NCBI GenBank assembly: GCA_964019055.1
Contig: OZ025215.1
Location: forward strand, 592,001 to 656,000
Direction of reading: 5' to 3'
DNA length: 64,000 bases
Source: Anthopleura xanthogrammica
Taxonomy: Eukaryota; Cnidaria; Anthozoa; Actiniaria; Actiniidae
Shown here: piece after piece, positions 46,501-54,830 of the stretch
Layout: each line of letters opens with the position of its first letter
Numbering within the stretch: position 1 is the stretch's first letter
Program-made: the position numbers and the translations under genes
The notes under the pieces: generated by a model
Seen by the model: only the letters and a program-made list of their open reading frames with translations
What the model was told of the DNA's origin: nothing
The model's database searches: none

Positions 46501-46542
46501 AGCTTCATTACCGGCAGTGGCTTTTCTTTTAGAGGACTTCAT
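37525..46542 (-). CDS. OGFOD1: 2-oxoglutarate/Fe(II) prolyl hydroxylase OGFOD1
   Basis: Fifteen exons on the minus strand: 46542-46382, 46293-46274, 45681-45533, 45033-44987, 44547-44447, 43664-43575, 43220-43194, 42488-42397, 40851-40723, 39765-39652, 39427-39348, 39227-39077, 38733-38583, 38294-38233, 37686-37525. Phases agree throughout and give 511 aa (human about 542). The N-terminal dioxygenase domain holds the iron ligands H165 and D167 (LCHDDELEG) and H228 (SFHQ), plus the 2OG-binding R240 ([10 protein letters not shown]). The second, inactive double-stranded beta-helix follows ([19 protein letters not shown]), and the protein ends [11 protein letters not shown]. Characterised family members hydroxylate a proline of ribosomal protein S23 and affect translation and stress granules. 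Exon 2 is only 20 nt. The gene is head-to-head with LSM4 and its stop lies about 270 bp from the satellite. Introns are rich in MITEs. Confidence 0.95.
37781..37911. mobile_element. MITE, CGAATTC family (copy 2)
   Basis: Left end CTTCCCCGAATTGGTTTGAA and right end CCCAAGTGAATTCGGGAAAG are inverted repeats, and the centre is the CCAAGTCGAGGTTGGACTT...GTCCAACCTCGACTTG foldback. It lies in the last OGFOD1 intron. Confidence 0.7.
38335..38405 (-). repeat. SINE-tail-like block
   Basis: The complement of the GTAAAGCGCCTTTGATAAAA...GGGCGCTATATAAATC block that also occurs in the TRIM unit flanks (about 14290, 18208 and 23628). Similar GCGCTATATAAAT tails are common in invertebrate SINEs. No full element could be delimited. 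Confidence 0.5.
38420..38548. mobile_element. MITE family A (inner part)
   Basis: CCCATTTCAGACCACGTGTC at the left and AAGGGAATGACAATGTGGT at the right form the inner inverted arms. The outer TAGACCTCTTTAGC ends are not clear. It lies in an OGFOD1 intron. Confidence 0.6.
38866..39059. repeat. (GAGT)n microsatellite beside an OGFOD1 splice donor
   Basis: About 45 tetranucleotide units, with a short GCGT-variant block near 38889-38908. On the OGFOD1 sense strand it reads (TCAC)n and begins about 17 bases after the donor of exon 12 (exon end 39077). Read-through frames made of SLTH repeats are artefacts. Confidence 0.95.
39877..40364. mobile_element. MITE family A split by a second insertion
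   Basis: The outer element has CCCATTTCAGACCACGTGTC at the left and GGTCTAAAATGGGCACAACA then ACGAAGCTAAAGAGGTCTAT at the right. It is interrupted at ATTCCC by the element at 39933-40247. It lies in an OGFOD1 intron. Confidence 0.65.
39933..40247. mobile_element. Nested TIR element with ATTCCC direct repeats
   Basis: The ends CGGCCCGTAGGCTGCG and the complement CAGGCCAATAGGCTGGG are imperfect inverted repeats, with GGGGGTTCG inside both. ATTCCC flanks the element directly on both sides (39927-39932 and 40248-40253). A G-run lies inside. Confidence 0.6.
40905..41860 (+). repeat. SINE-like copy split by a TIR element
   Basis: GGTGGTGTAGCAGTCATACA and CCTCTGGGGTCTCAGTC lead up to 40972, and the copy continues after 41806 with TCTCAGTCAGGTCGTGGCTA. 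The two halves make a continuous SINE-like sequence once the element at 40973-41806 is removed. Confidence 0.5.
40973..41806. mobile_element. 834-bp TIR element with 8-bp target duplication
   Basis: Perfect 22-bp inverted repeats (CGGTACTTTAGCTACCATGT and two more bases) occupy 40979-41000 and 41779-41800. The octamer TCTCAGTC flanks the element directly (40965-40972 and 41807-41814), as expected for hAT-type insertion. The right subterminal region holds several more TGGTAGCTAAAGTAC/TGGTAGCGAAAGTA repeats (about 41690-41790). There is no transposase; a 99-codon minus-strand frame inside has no recognised domain. Confidence 0.75.
41975..42355 (-). repeat. SINE-like copy interrupted by a MITE
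   Basis: GAGGGAGAAAAACCAGAGAA and CCTTGAAGCAAGGGGAGAGA precede the MITE. AATCCAGGAATCAAACCTGA, the complement of a tRNA B-box-like GGTTTGATTCC, follows it. Confidence 0.6.
42062..42291. mobile_element. 230-bp MITE with ~55-bp inverted repeats
   Basis: The left arm TACTGTCCTTCTACTCTAAC then CGCGGTCACTCGGAGTTTGT is mirrored to the last base by the right arm, ending GGTTAGAGTAGAAGGACAGT plus A. It lies inside a SINE copy within an OGFOD1 intron. Confidence 0.8.
42603..42782. mobile_element. MITE with TACCGTATTTACTC ends
   Basis: The left end TACCGTATTTACTCATTTAA is mirrored by TTAATTGAGTAAATACGGTA at the right. Internal degenerate TTAAGCGCCGC/ATAAGCACCGC repeats are typical of this widespread MITE type. 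Confidence 0.75.
42795..43030. mobile_element. MITE with TTGGTGAAGGTTTTG ends
   Basis: TTGGTGAAGGTTTTGCTGCT at the left is mirrored by GCAACAAAACCTTCACCAA at the right, about 26 bp with two mismatches. Short GTTGCAT tandem repeats lie inside the left end. Confidence 0.65.
43736..43872. mobile_element. MITE, GACGTC family (copy 2)
   Basis: Begins AGACCCCTTGCAAAATGTCG and ends GACGTCACGTGCAAGGGATC plus T. Inner GCAGCTCAATTTGGAGGGCA arms are mirrored. The first copy is at 12066-12180. Confidence 0.65.
44257..44427. mobile_element. 171-bp MITE with ~40-bp arms
   Basis: TATGCTCCTTTCCGTAGTTT then CCCACAATCCCTCACGATTC is mirrored by GAATCATAAGGGATTGTGGA then AAACTATGGAAAGGAGCATA. It lies in an OGFOD1 intron. 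Confidence 0.8.
45080..45240 (-). repeat. SINE-like dispersed repeat
   Basis: Contains GGGAGGAAAACTGAAGAACC, AAACTTTAGGGCAAGGGAGA and the B-box complement GGAATCAAACCTGTGACCC, in the same order as the other SINE-like copies. Confidence 0.6.
45258..45490. mobile_element. MITE with AAGGYCMGTTTACACT ends
   Basis: AAGGCCAGTTTACACTAAAA at the left is mirrored by CGCCAGTGTAAACGGACCTT at the right, with GCAATTTTTG-like inner arms. Confidence 0.65.
45925..46215 (+). repeat. SINE-like copy with tRNA-like head
   Basis: GCGCAACCTCTCACTAATGT and GATTTGATTCCCAGG (B-box-like) are followed by TGTGAGTAGAGTTGCTTG, the GTTTTTCTCAAGGTTCTCCA body and a GACTTAGATCAGCCCAAAGC tail. This is one of the fuller copies. 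Confidence 0.6.
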
Positions 46543-46928
46543 GGTCAAAGTATAAAACTGAATGCAGAAAATAAAGAAAATTAAAAAATATAAACTGAAT
46601 TTGTGCAAAATGAAAACACGTGAAGGATAAGTGAAAGGCGTTCCATGTGCGCCAGGAAACACAGGGAGCCCAATTTGGTTCAAAAAATTATCTTTTTTTA
46701 TAAAATTTTCCCTAGACTTTTATGCTATTTTTAGATTTTAGTTTAAATTTAGGTCACTTAAGCTAAAAACAAGAGCAAAACAAATAAACAAAAATAGCTG
46801 AAATACTTAAAGAATATTAAAAAGAAATATAAGCAAAAACAATATTTTTAAAAGAGTTTTTCATATAGGAAATGGGTACCCTATGTCAGAAAGCTGCGCT
46901 ATCCTGGGTACCAATCATCAAATCCAAG
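46543..46928. promoter_or_regulatory. Shared OGFOD1/LSM4 divergent promoter region
   Basis: Only 386 bp separate the start codons of OGFOD1 (- strand) and LSM4 (+ strand). The interval must hold both 5' UTRs and promoters, so a bidirectional promoter is likely. No TATA box or named motif stands out. The sequence is AT-rich with a GGGTACC repeat near 46872 and 46907. Confidence 0.6.
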
Positions 46929-48208
46929 ATGGTGGTAAGTTTAGACTTTTGTTCTTCTTATCAAAAAACTTTCAAAAATATCTACTTTTACCTCAATATT
47001 TCAACATAAATCGCTAAATATAACATCTATTTGTTATACAGCTTCCATTATCGCTGCTTCGTACGGCGCAGAATCATCCTATGGTAAGGAAAAAAAGAAG
47101 TTTTTTTTGACGTTTTTTTGACTTTGCTTGACTGTCATTCTTCTTTGATCTTGAATTCTAGCTTGTAGAGTTGAAGAATGGCGAGACATATAACGGACAT
47201 CTTGTTAGCTGTGATAACTGGATGAATATTAATCTAAGAGAAGTGATTTGTACATCTAGGGTAAGAAAGAATTGTTTATTGTACAAATATATTGTTGGGA
47301 GACGGGTTACCTGTGTCTCAATCAACGTTGAAAAAATCCTTTTCAAAAAGCCTTCTCAGGGGAAGGGAGGAAGCTTCTCTGGATATCAAAATGCCTTTTC
47401 TGTTTTCATAGTATAGTTTACACTGTCGTAAGAGTATTTGATTTGTCTTGTCTATTTTTTCAGGATGGTGATAGGTTTTGGAAGATTCCAGAATGTTATA
47501 TCCGTGGTAGTAATATCAAATATCTACGTATTCCTGACGAGGTAAGTATGCCTCTTCTATGATCCCCCACCCCACCATGGAGGGGATTGATTAGTAACCA
47601 ATCCTACCCCATAAATACCCCTTCAGACCATACCAAATATAATTCAAATTGTGTCTGTGTGTGTAGGTTATAGATATGGTTAAAGAAGAGGCTAAGCCGC
47701 AGGGTAGAGGCAGAGGTGGAGGAAGAGGAGGTAAGATATACACTTACATACTGTACTACCTATTGCTTCCTTCATGGCTGAATAGAGCAGTTTTCCTACG
47801 ACCATGAAAACGTTATGGCATGGACCACATGGCCATGTCAGTGCCATGACTTTTCACACTCTACGAAATCTGCTCTAGTGCAAAGCAATCATCTTCAACA
47901 AGCAAGTGGTATTCTAGTCTAGCTTGGGTACAAACAGCACTATATAAGGTACTGTATGATGAACAGATATTTCCACCCTTGCTAGACCAGAATGTACCTT
48001 GTTATCTATCTCAAAAAAGATCTCTGAACACATTACACTATTCTATCAGATCTGCATCTTATACTGTATGGCTCTATTTATATTTTTTTCAGGACGTGGT
48101 GGTCGTGGAGGTGGTGGTGGCGGAGGCCGAGGGTTCAGCGGACGTGGAGGTGGACAAGGCCGAGGTGGAGGAAGAGGAAAGAGAGGAGGTGAACCTGGCG
48201 GCAGATAA
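46929..48208 (+). CDS. LSM4: U6 snRNA-associated Sm-like protein LSm4
   Basis: Six exons: 46929-46934, 47042-47083, 47162-47260, 47464-47541, 47667-47730, 48093-48208, giving 134 aa (human 139). The Sm fold is clear: [20 protein letters not shown] (Sm1, residues about 17-36) and [16 protein letters not shown] (Sm2, about 60-75). It is followed by an RGG-rich tail from residue about 88 to the end, a typical target for arginine methylation. LSm4 is part of the LSm1-7 ring (mRNA decapping, P-bodies) and the LSm2-8 ring (U6 snRNA, splicing). Exon 1 holds only the start. I place its end before GTAAGT, giving M-V-L-P; an upstream GTGGTA donor at 46932 would give the usual M-L-P. An AATAAA occurs within about 15 bases after the stop. 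Confidence 0.95.
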
Positions 48209-48869
48209 AAAAACAAATAAATCTAAAACATTAGGTAGAATTTCATATAGATGTCTATAAAATGTACGTTTAATGTCAAAAAACGTTTTTTTTATGATAC
48301 AACACTGCAAATACTTTAGTTTTTTTCTTTTCTGCTACAGAAAGCTTCTTTACTTGCCCTAACTCTATTTAAGATATTCTTGTGTAAATAATTCAAGCTT
48401 TGTTTCACTGAAATCATTTACAACACTGTTCATTTTTGTTGAGTACTTTGATAAGTATTTACTGTAGAGTTCACGAGGATAAACTGTCTAGTTTCAAGTT
48501 TCTAAAGTGTCTACAGTAATATTTACACCACAAGGCTAAAAAATAACGGCTGCTCAATGGCTGACATAACCAACCATATTGAACTGATCAAAATGTTACC
48601 AGTCAAGAGGACTGGCCAAAGATGCATTGGGCCAGGCATGTGCCAATTTTGGGTGGACAATGTCTGTTGACCAGCTGTTATTTTGAGTCCTGCAACAAAG
48701 GCAGGTTTTACTGACATAAATTTACATGGTAGCTTTGAGAGCCCTCTTTCTTAATGATGAAAGGAAATTTTCAAGCCATTTCTTGGAAGGAAGAGGGTAT
48801 ATAAGCACAATCGGTAAACCTCCCCTAACAATATCTGACACTGAATTTAGTAACATATTTAGGAAAAAG
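48209..48869. other. Gap between LSM4 and the convergent gene
   Basis: AT-rich 3' sequence of two convergent genes. Nothing further is recognised. Confidence 0.5.
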
Positions 48870-51800
48870 TCAAGAAAAAAGCTTGTTAACAATTTCTTGA
48901 TGGCTCAGTGGACCTGAAAGAAAGAAAAAAAGAAAATCAAATGTTGGATATGACTAGTACACATTCACTTCGGCATTATGGTTTCCCATTTTCACTGTTG
49001 CCCATGTGTCATTCCCTTGAGTATTATTTCTTTGCCTAACTGTATGGCTTGACTAGATACATAATGGCAATTTTTGATGTTAGAGCAGGTTGATAATCGC
49101 AATAATGTCAATAAAACTTGAACAAGGTTTTTATTCTCAAAGGAATGACATGTCTGAAGTGGGAAAACAACTTATTAACAACTTACAACTTATTGGCTTG
49201 AGGCTATGACTCTACTTGTTGCTATTGCCAAACTATTTTTTTGTATTTAAGTTATCAAAAGCTTTTGCAATAAAAAATATACAGTTCTCTGGTACCTTTA
49301 GTTGTCAGTGTTTCTTGATATGTATTGGTAAAGCCTTCTTTTCTGACTTTTTGGTTTAATTTTTGTACTGAAAAACAAAGTAAGAAATTAAGTACCCCAA
49401 TGTAGCAATAGTGATGTTGGTGATGATGATGTTGGTGATGATGATGATTGATGATGATGATGATGATGATTGATGATGATGGTGATAATGATATTGGTGA
49501 TGATGATGGTTGATGATGATGATGGTTGATGATGGTGATGTTGGTGATGATGATTGATGATGATGATGATGGTGATAATGATGATTCTGATGATGTTGAT
49601 GGTTATGATGCTGGTGATGATGATGGTGGTGATGATGATGGTGATGATGGTGGTGATGATGATGGTGGTGATGATGATGGTGGTGATGATGGTGGTGATG
49701 ATGCTGGTGATGATGTTGGTGATGATGATGATGATGATGTCGGTGGTGATGATGGTGATGATGATGATGATATCGAGGATGGTGATGATGATGCTACTGT
49801 TAATGATGATGCTGGTGATGATGGTGATGATGATGATGATGCTAGTGATGATGATGATGGTGTTGTTGATGAAGATGATGGTGATGATGATGATGATGAT
49901 GGTGGGGTTGATGGTGATGATGTTGATGATGGTGGTGATGATGATAATAATGAAGAGGAAAATGTGGTCATGTACTTACCAAGCTTATTTGTACGCTTGA
50001 TTTCCTCTACCATAGGATTTGTGGAGAATCCCTCAGCCATGGATTCTATCTTAGCAGTCATGGCTGTCAACCTCTAAAATAATAATATAACAAAACAGGA
50101 TATCAATAGTCAAGATATTTTATATATATAATAAAAAAATTACTAGGATTTTGCATTTAGAGTGGCTCTTTATCCCCTGAAATTCCAATTGGAATATTTA
50201 GATGCTGATTTTAGAAGAGGGAGGAAAACTGGAGAAAACCCTTGAAACACAGGAGAGAACTAACAAGCAACTCTACTCACGTAGACACCAAGCCCAGCTG
50301 GACTCAAAACTCATGTTGCATTGGTGAGAGGCAAGCGCCCTCGCCATACTTCAGGGAGGGGGTATGAATGTATCAACTTTATCAATTCATTATTTTAAAA
50401 GCCTTAATATGCACTACACGTCGTTGATCAAAGAAAGAAAAACAATGAGCAAGGAAAATCACCACCCTCATATTTCTTTCATTAGATGCCCTATATTTTC
50501 TAGCTTTTGTGATATTTTACAATACAATAATTATGAGTTATTTTGCAAAATGTAAATTCCAGTACAGATGATGATCACTAGGGAGTGATTGAAATAACTA
50601 AATCCACTCAAAATGGCTAAGTTCTCATTATTACAATAATTTTATTCTTATACACCTCTCAGTGTGTAGCACATTAAATAAGTAAGTAATTTTAAAAGTA
50701 ACATATCATCTCAAGCATTACACATGAACAAAGAAATCATACTCAAGGGAATGATATGGTCTGTGATGGGAAAAAAGTTGATACCCCATACCTTTAGACC
50801 ATCAAGTTCTGCTGTTGACATCTCCAGAGCTTCCCTCAGTTCTTCCACCTTTCCTTCAGGTTCTTGTCCAGTGTTTTCTTCATTAGATGTCTTTTTTCCA
50901 GTCATACCATAGCTTGATCTTATCTCGTCAACCTGTTTCAGTATTTTCCTTTGTGCTTGACGATTAAGACTTTTTAACAATTCATCCTCGACCTTGAAAT
51001 TTACTAAAGAGAGAGAACAACACATCAAACAAATGCTACTAACTCAGATGTACTTCATTTGAGATTGAACCCGTGATCCCAGGCTTGAACTACGTAGTGG
51101 AGAAAGGGACAATACTAAACAGCCATGCATGCCTCTCATAATCAGTTTACTTACATTTTCTAAGTACTTTGAGGACAATCTCTTTAGGAATGTGATTTTT
51201 CTGCTGTCTTTTGGTTCCTGAAAAGGTAAAATAATTACAAAATTAGACTGAAATGTTTTCTACACTTTTACAGATTTATGTTTTGATGGCCAAGATGGTT
51301 CTAAATACAGGTAGACCAGCACCACTTTTCCTGGTACTTTGCAAACAACCCTCTGGTATGGTTCTAGTAGAGTGAAAGGGGGGGGGGGGCTCCCATATTG
51401 TACATAGAAGGGCAGGGATGCTCATTGGAAATTTTGAAAATGACCCCTATGTACCAAAATTGTTTTCCTTGTAGTTATAACAATCGCAAGTTTCCCCCTT
51501 AAATGGTACCACATAATGCTAATTTTTACAGCAATTTAATTAGATTTTCATTTGAACACCCTAGATGTACCAATTAAAGGAAATTATCTCCTAATAGGTA
51601 CAACAAGTATCCTGCCCCTTACACATCAGAGTCCCCCAATCATCAATTGACTGAAACATGTTTTCTTACCTTGAAGATGAGCAGCCAATTCTGGACAATC
51701 CTCAATTTCAAATTCACTCTTTAAGATCCTCACTTGCTGCTGTAAGAATTCACTGCATAAAATCACTCCATCAGAACTGATATCACCTCCAGATGAAATC

Positions 51801-53084
51801 TCAAAGTTGTTTTCCGACTCTCCCCTTCTATCTGTCTGTTGTATTTCCTCTTCGTCGTCCTCAAAAACAGATTCTGCTGTTTCAGATGAATCAGATTTTG
51901 GGGAGTTTGGTGCAGTTGGTTTTGATTCTGTTTTCTTTGAAGACTTTTTTTGTACAGTTCCATAAACATTTCTTATTGTTTCTGTTCTCGTATCTGCTAT
52001 ACTTGAGCTGTTAGATCCAACCTTGTCAACTGATTTCACTTTCTTCCTTGATGGTTCATCTATTCTGCTACCTCTAGTGCTACTCCTTACTGTGGTACTT
52101 TGATATCTTTTCTTTCTATTGCTGGACATTTTTGGCTCATTGTCATCAGATGAATCAGGATGTTTGTCAGTATTTGTTTTTCTGTTCTTGTTGGATTCTT
52201 CTTCAGGTGTTGTGTGCTTTGTTTTTGTTCTCTTTGTTTGTCCTGTACGTTGCTTATCTGTTAAGGAAGAGCTGGAGCTTGGCCTTTTCCTTCCTACTAC
52301 ATTTTCCTTCTTGGGTGACGATGACTGAAGAATTAGGGTTAGATGAGAAGAAAAGGTAAATATATATGACTTCTGTAGATTAATTTATTAATTTATATGA
52401 TGCTGGCAGATGATTATGTTGCTGCTGATGATTATGATAATGAAAATGATGATGGTGATGATGGTGGTGGTGATGATGATTATGATGGTGATGATGATTA
52501 TGATGATGGTGATAATGATGGCGATAAAGATGAGTGATACCGATGTTGATAATGATGATGATGGTGATAATGACAATGATGATGATAATGGTTATCTTTC
52601 AAACAATTTCTTGTAAAAGCTTATGTGTGACATGGTTGTGCATGTCACTGATGAATGATTGTGAATTGGCCTCTTGCAATATGCTACTATTTTTTTAGAT
52701 AAAGTTGCACAGAAATTTGTTCCATGTGACACAGGCTTCAGATTAGATCTGAAGGCAAATTAAATCTTTATCTGTGGGGGGAGGGGATCAGGAGCATCCA
52801 TAATTTTCATAATGTCATATGCAATGAATAAAAAATATTTCTTTCAAAAAGTATTTCTCATGATATATGAAGTTAAGGTTAAACAGCAAAAAGGTTAAAT
52901 TCAGGGTTGTAATTATACAAACTCTCTCAAAACATTACTAACTTACTTGTGAGTTAATGGTTGTCTCATCTCTAGAAACTTCATTCCCAACTTCCACAGA
53001 ATTTGAGGTATTCAGACTCTCAGGGGACGAAAGTTTGGACTTAGAAGACTTCTTTTTCTTCCTCGTACCCTTATAATACTTCAT
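48870..53084 (-). CDS. Unrecognised 425-aa protein, basic N-half, helical C-half
   Basis: Seven exons on the minus strand: 53084-52947, 52324-51670, 51217-51155, 51003-50792, 50073-49980, 49367-49296, 48913-48870. All are GT-AG and in phase, giving exactly 426 codons with the stop. I do not recognise the family. Residues 1-264 are Ser/Thr-, Lys- and Glu-rich and probably disordered, with basic clusters that could be nuclear localisation signals (KGTRKKKKSSKSK at the N-terminus; also SSNRKKRYQ and SRKKVK) and an acidic patch (VFEDDEEE). Residues from about 265 look alpha-helical, possibly coiled-coil (HIPKEIVLKVLRKL, KVEDELLKSLNRQAQRKILK, KVEELREALEMSTAELDGLK). A nuclear or kinetochore protein such as CENP-U has a similar layout, but I see no diagnostic motif. 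The last exon is the least certain; without splicing at 49296 the frame would end about 15 codons later. Head-to-head with the HELZ2-like gene. Confidence 0.75.
48985..49163. mobile_element. MITE family A copy
   Basis: CCCATGTGTCATTCCCTTGA at the left and AAGGAATGACATGTCTGAAG then TGGGAAAA at the right form inverted arms. It lies in the last intron of the 425-aa gene. Confidence 0.55.
49411..49960. repeat. (GAT/GGT)n trinucleotide repeat, intronic
   Basis: About 550 bp of GATGATGGTGGTGAT-type repeat inside an intron of the 425-aa gene. It creates long poly-Asp, poly-Met and poly-Ser/Pro reading frames on both strands, which are artefacts. Confidence 0.95.
50195..50345 (-). repeat. SINE-like dispersed repeat
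   Basis: GGAGGAAAACTGGAGAAAAC, CCTTGAAACACAGGAGAGAA and CTAACAAGCAACTCTACTCA, in the order of the other copies, followed by a degraded head. A family-A MITE fragment follows at 50719-50780. Confidence 0.6.
52400..52590. repeat. (GAT)n repeat in intron 1 of the 425-aa gene
   Basis: Imperfect GATGATTATGATGGTGATG repeats. The short frames within it are low-complexity artefacts. Confidence 0.9.
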
Positions 53085-54830
53085 CTTACTCTCAAAGGTT
53101 CTAAAATATTATTTTTAAGGTCTTTTTTTTGTGATAAATCGAGCTAAAAACGGCTTTTGTGTTTTGGCGGGAAAATTTTCTATTGTTTTTGCGGTCAGTG
53201 AATTTCTTATTTGACTATGCGCAATAAACCAGAATTATTCATTGAATTTCATAACAAAATACAAAGCTTATTCTGATTGGACAAAAACATTTATATGTAA
53301 CAAATTCTTTCGTGCCAAGTTAAGATTTAGCTACTTTTGTTCTTTAATTTTTAAGTAAGCTTTAATTAAACATATGTTTTTTTCCTTATTGTAGGAAAAT
53401 TTTTTCGATGAATTTAGAAATAAGATTTAGTTCTTGTTTATGAGGCGAATATGATGAGCCAATCAGAGGTTAGCTTCTATATATCTTTTGCCGTGAGTTG
53501 TATGTTTCTACTCTATTATCATCTGTTTCTTTCAGTTTCAAAACAATCGACTTTGGGTCGTTTTTCTCTCTCTTTATGGCTTTTTTAGACAATTTTAATC
53601 CTATAAATTAAATGAAGAGGATAAAGCCAGTTATTTTAGATGCATCCGTTAGAAATCGAAGATGAAAGAAAAGCAGAATACGACATTACTTCGTCAGCAA
53701 AAACCAGTTTTATCTGTGGACCGAACTTGACAAGAAAGTCTTAAACTCTTTACAAATTCCTGTAAACAATGGTTTGAATGACTCTACAGCGAAATCCAAC
53801 GAAACTGTAAGTGTTCTTTGTTATGCTACTACGTTCCCGGGAAATATTTTAACTGTATTCGAAGGTCAAACTTGGTTTGATCTTATTATTTTGTAAAAAA
53901 ATTGATGTCGGATTTTGACAATTTAACGTTAAAGTTATCAATTTTTTAAGTTTAATCTGACTTTATAATATAAGCTTAACTCAACAAATATAATAATGCC
54001 AGCATTTGAATTATCAATGCCTTGAGCAAAATTCCCACAATTTGACTAGATTATTTTATGTTTAGCAGAATGTTTGAAGCCCTACAGTACGTACTGTAGT
54101 TGAATGGATTTCAAGAGGTTTTAGTTCAAAATATTAAGTTTCAAGCACCTTATCGATATCCGTCTTTATATTTTAATGTAACAGGTGTTTGCGCTTGATA
54201 TATGTCTTTGTATCGATTTGGATCATTTTTTTGCATTATAATAGCGTCTAAGAAGCTTATAATAAATATATAGTCACAAGAAAGAAACCCTCTTATGCAG
54301 TCATATCCTTTCCTTCTAACTTCAAATGGCTGACAATTTAATACCTGCATGGAAAGTTGTGTACTATATCATTATCATTCAATATATTATAGCGGTTGTA
54401 CCTTATTTTGACAAGCCAGTCCAGAGCACTTGCCTCTCACCAATGCGACCCGGGTTCAAGCCTCATTATGCTCGGTGTTGTATATCGTATGTGAGTAGAG
54501 TTGCTTGCTGGTTCCTTCATGTGCTTTGAGGGTTTTTCTCTGTGAACCATTTTCAGTGGATGAATAGCTACTCTGTAGCTCTAGATGCCACTGATAAATC
54601 CCAGTTTATTCATTGAGAAAGCCAATCAAATTAAGAAGATTATTAGTAAAAATATTCAACGATATCACTCAACATTTCATGACAGTATGATTGTTATGGC
54701 AGTCATGTATAAGTTCAGAAAACCATTTGTTTTTAATACCTATTTTAATCTTCTTTTTTTTCCCAGAAATAACTAAAATTAACACTGATGGTAATAATAA
54801 AAGTAAATTAAAGGTAAAGCACCTGTAACT
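53085..54830. promoter_or_regulatory. Divergent spacer and 5' UTR of the HELZ2-like gene
   Basis: Two head-to-head genes start from this interval. A donor-like GAAACT|GTAAGT at 53808 may end a non-coding first exon that contains short upstream frames (for example an ATG at about 53640). A strong acceptor (TTTTTTTTCCCAG, ends 54766) opens the exon holding the start codon. A SINE-like copy occupies about 54410-54600. Promoter elements cannot be assigned. Confidence 0.5.
54410..54600 (+). repeat. tRNA-derived SINE-like copy
   Basis: A tRNA-like head (GAGCACTTGCCTCTCACCAA, then the B-box GGTTCAAGCCT) is followed by TGTGAGTAGAGTTGCTTGCT and the GTGCTTTGAGGGTTTTTCTC body. This is the best B-box in the window, but the head does not fold as a complete tRNA gene. 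Confidence 0.65.

Noticed and set aside
49526..50077. Poly-Asp, poly-Met and poly-Ser/Pro frames
   Set aside because: They come from the GAT/GGT repeat. Only 49980-50073 on the minus strand is a real exon.
54440..54470. tRNA gene
   Set aside because: Only a B-box-like GGTTCAAGCCT with a partial head is present. No full cloverleaf can be drawn, and the same head recurs in SINE copies.
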